Assembly: GCA_913020705.1 (NCBI GenBank)
Contig: CAJWBY010000052.1
Span: 1-25,685, forward strand
Reading direction: 5' to 3'
Length of the DNA: 25,685 nt
DNA from: an uncultured Colwellia sp.
GTDB taxonomy: Bacteria; Pseudomonadota; Gammaproteobacteria; Enterobacterales; Alteromonadaceae
Program-made: the position numbers and the translations under genes
Notes under the pieces: model-generated
The model's database searches: none
What the model saw: only the letters and a program-made list of their open reading frames with translations
Told to the model about the DNA's origin: nothing
Shown here: positions 25,571 to 25,685 of the stretch, piece by piece
Position numbering within the stretch: position 1 is the first letter of the stretch
Layout: every line of letters begins with the position of its first letter

Positions 25571-25685
25571 ATGATTATTGGTGTTCCTAAAGAAATTAAA
25601 AACCACGAGTACCGTATTGGTTTAACTCCTGCTGGCGTTAATGAACTAACTGTTAATGGCCATGAAGTAATTGTTGAGAATAACG
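25571..25685 (+). CDS. ald: Alanine dehydrogenase (partial, N-terminus only)
   Basis: NAD-dependent enzyme interconverting L-alanine with pyruvate and ammonia. Only about 38 residues are visible before the right edge, beginning [20 protein letters not shown] and continuing with [16 protein letters not shown]. This is the highly conserved Ald N-terminus, including the substrate-contacting arginine in the EYRIGLTP segment. A GAG (25562-25564) precedes the ATG by six bases. The divergent lrp gene fits the known link between Lrp-type regulators and alanine catabolism. NAD(P) transhydrogenase alpha subunits share this fold, but the [15 protein letters not shown] wording and the lrp neighbour favour Ald. 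Confidence 0.9.
   Translation, partial: MIIGVPKEIKNHEYRIGLTPAGVNELTVNGHEVIVENN

Noticed and set aside
25436..25606. In-frame N-terminal extension of Lrp by 57 residues
   Set aside because: The extension is a hydrophobic, low-complexity translation of the intergenic DNA and overlaps the ald start on the opposite strand. ATG 25435 gives a normal-length Lrp.

Overview
The window is a stretch of chromosome from an AT-rich gammaproteobacterium. Gene content and protein similarity (Lrp, AsnS, AnsA, LolA and FtsK all read as close relatives of the E. coli proteins), together with AT-biased codons, suggest a marine Alteromonadales member of the Colwellia/Thalassotalea type. The taxon is an inference. 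No rRNA, tRNA, insertion sequence, prophage, CRISPR array or defence cassette is visible. This is mostly core chromosome, and I did not find a convincing new multi-gene system.

Region 1 (1-3914) is the biotin locus. bioB, bioF and bioC (cut by the left edge) run leftward and bioA runs rightward from a shared 113-bp control region with a candidate BirA operator. Region 2 (3963-5978) holds an unrecognised three-helix membrane protein facing away from asnS, which ends in a strong terminator. Region 3 (6151-7841) is a tight leftward operon of DoxX-family membrane protein, YdjA-type nitroreductase and GNAT acetyltransferase. Region 4 (8008-11055) is sppA followed by ansA. E. coli keeps the same ydjA-sppA-ansA neighbourhood, so the DoxX and GNAT genes look like local additions to an old arrangement.

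An AT-rich gap of 332 bp (11056-11387) carries a run of inverted repeats and a terminator. Region 5 (11388-14875) runs leftward: a small zinc-ribbon membrane protein, a YeaC-family (DUF1315) protein, and a 941-residue DUF349 protein whose start overlaps the yeaC stop. Region 6 (15014-18334) holds an alanine/glycine:sodium symporter, an M14 metallocarboxypeptidase and a membrane-anchored thioredoxin-like protein, all leftward.

Region 7 (18463-25435) is the conserved block lrp, ftsK, lolA, rarA, (crcB), serS, all leftward, matching E. coli lrp-ftsK-lolA-rarA-serS with a fluoride exporter gene added between rarA and serS. At the right edge alanine dehydrogenase (ald, partial) diverges from lrp, which fits Lrp-type control of amino-acid catabolism. 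Several genes use GTG or TTG starts (ftsK, lolA, the symporter, the thioredoxin-like gene). The points most worth a second look are the DUF349/YeaC pair, the DoxX operon and several unexplained inverted repeats.
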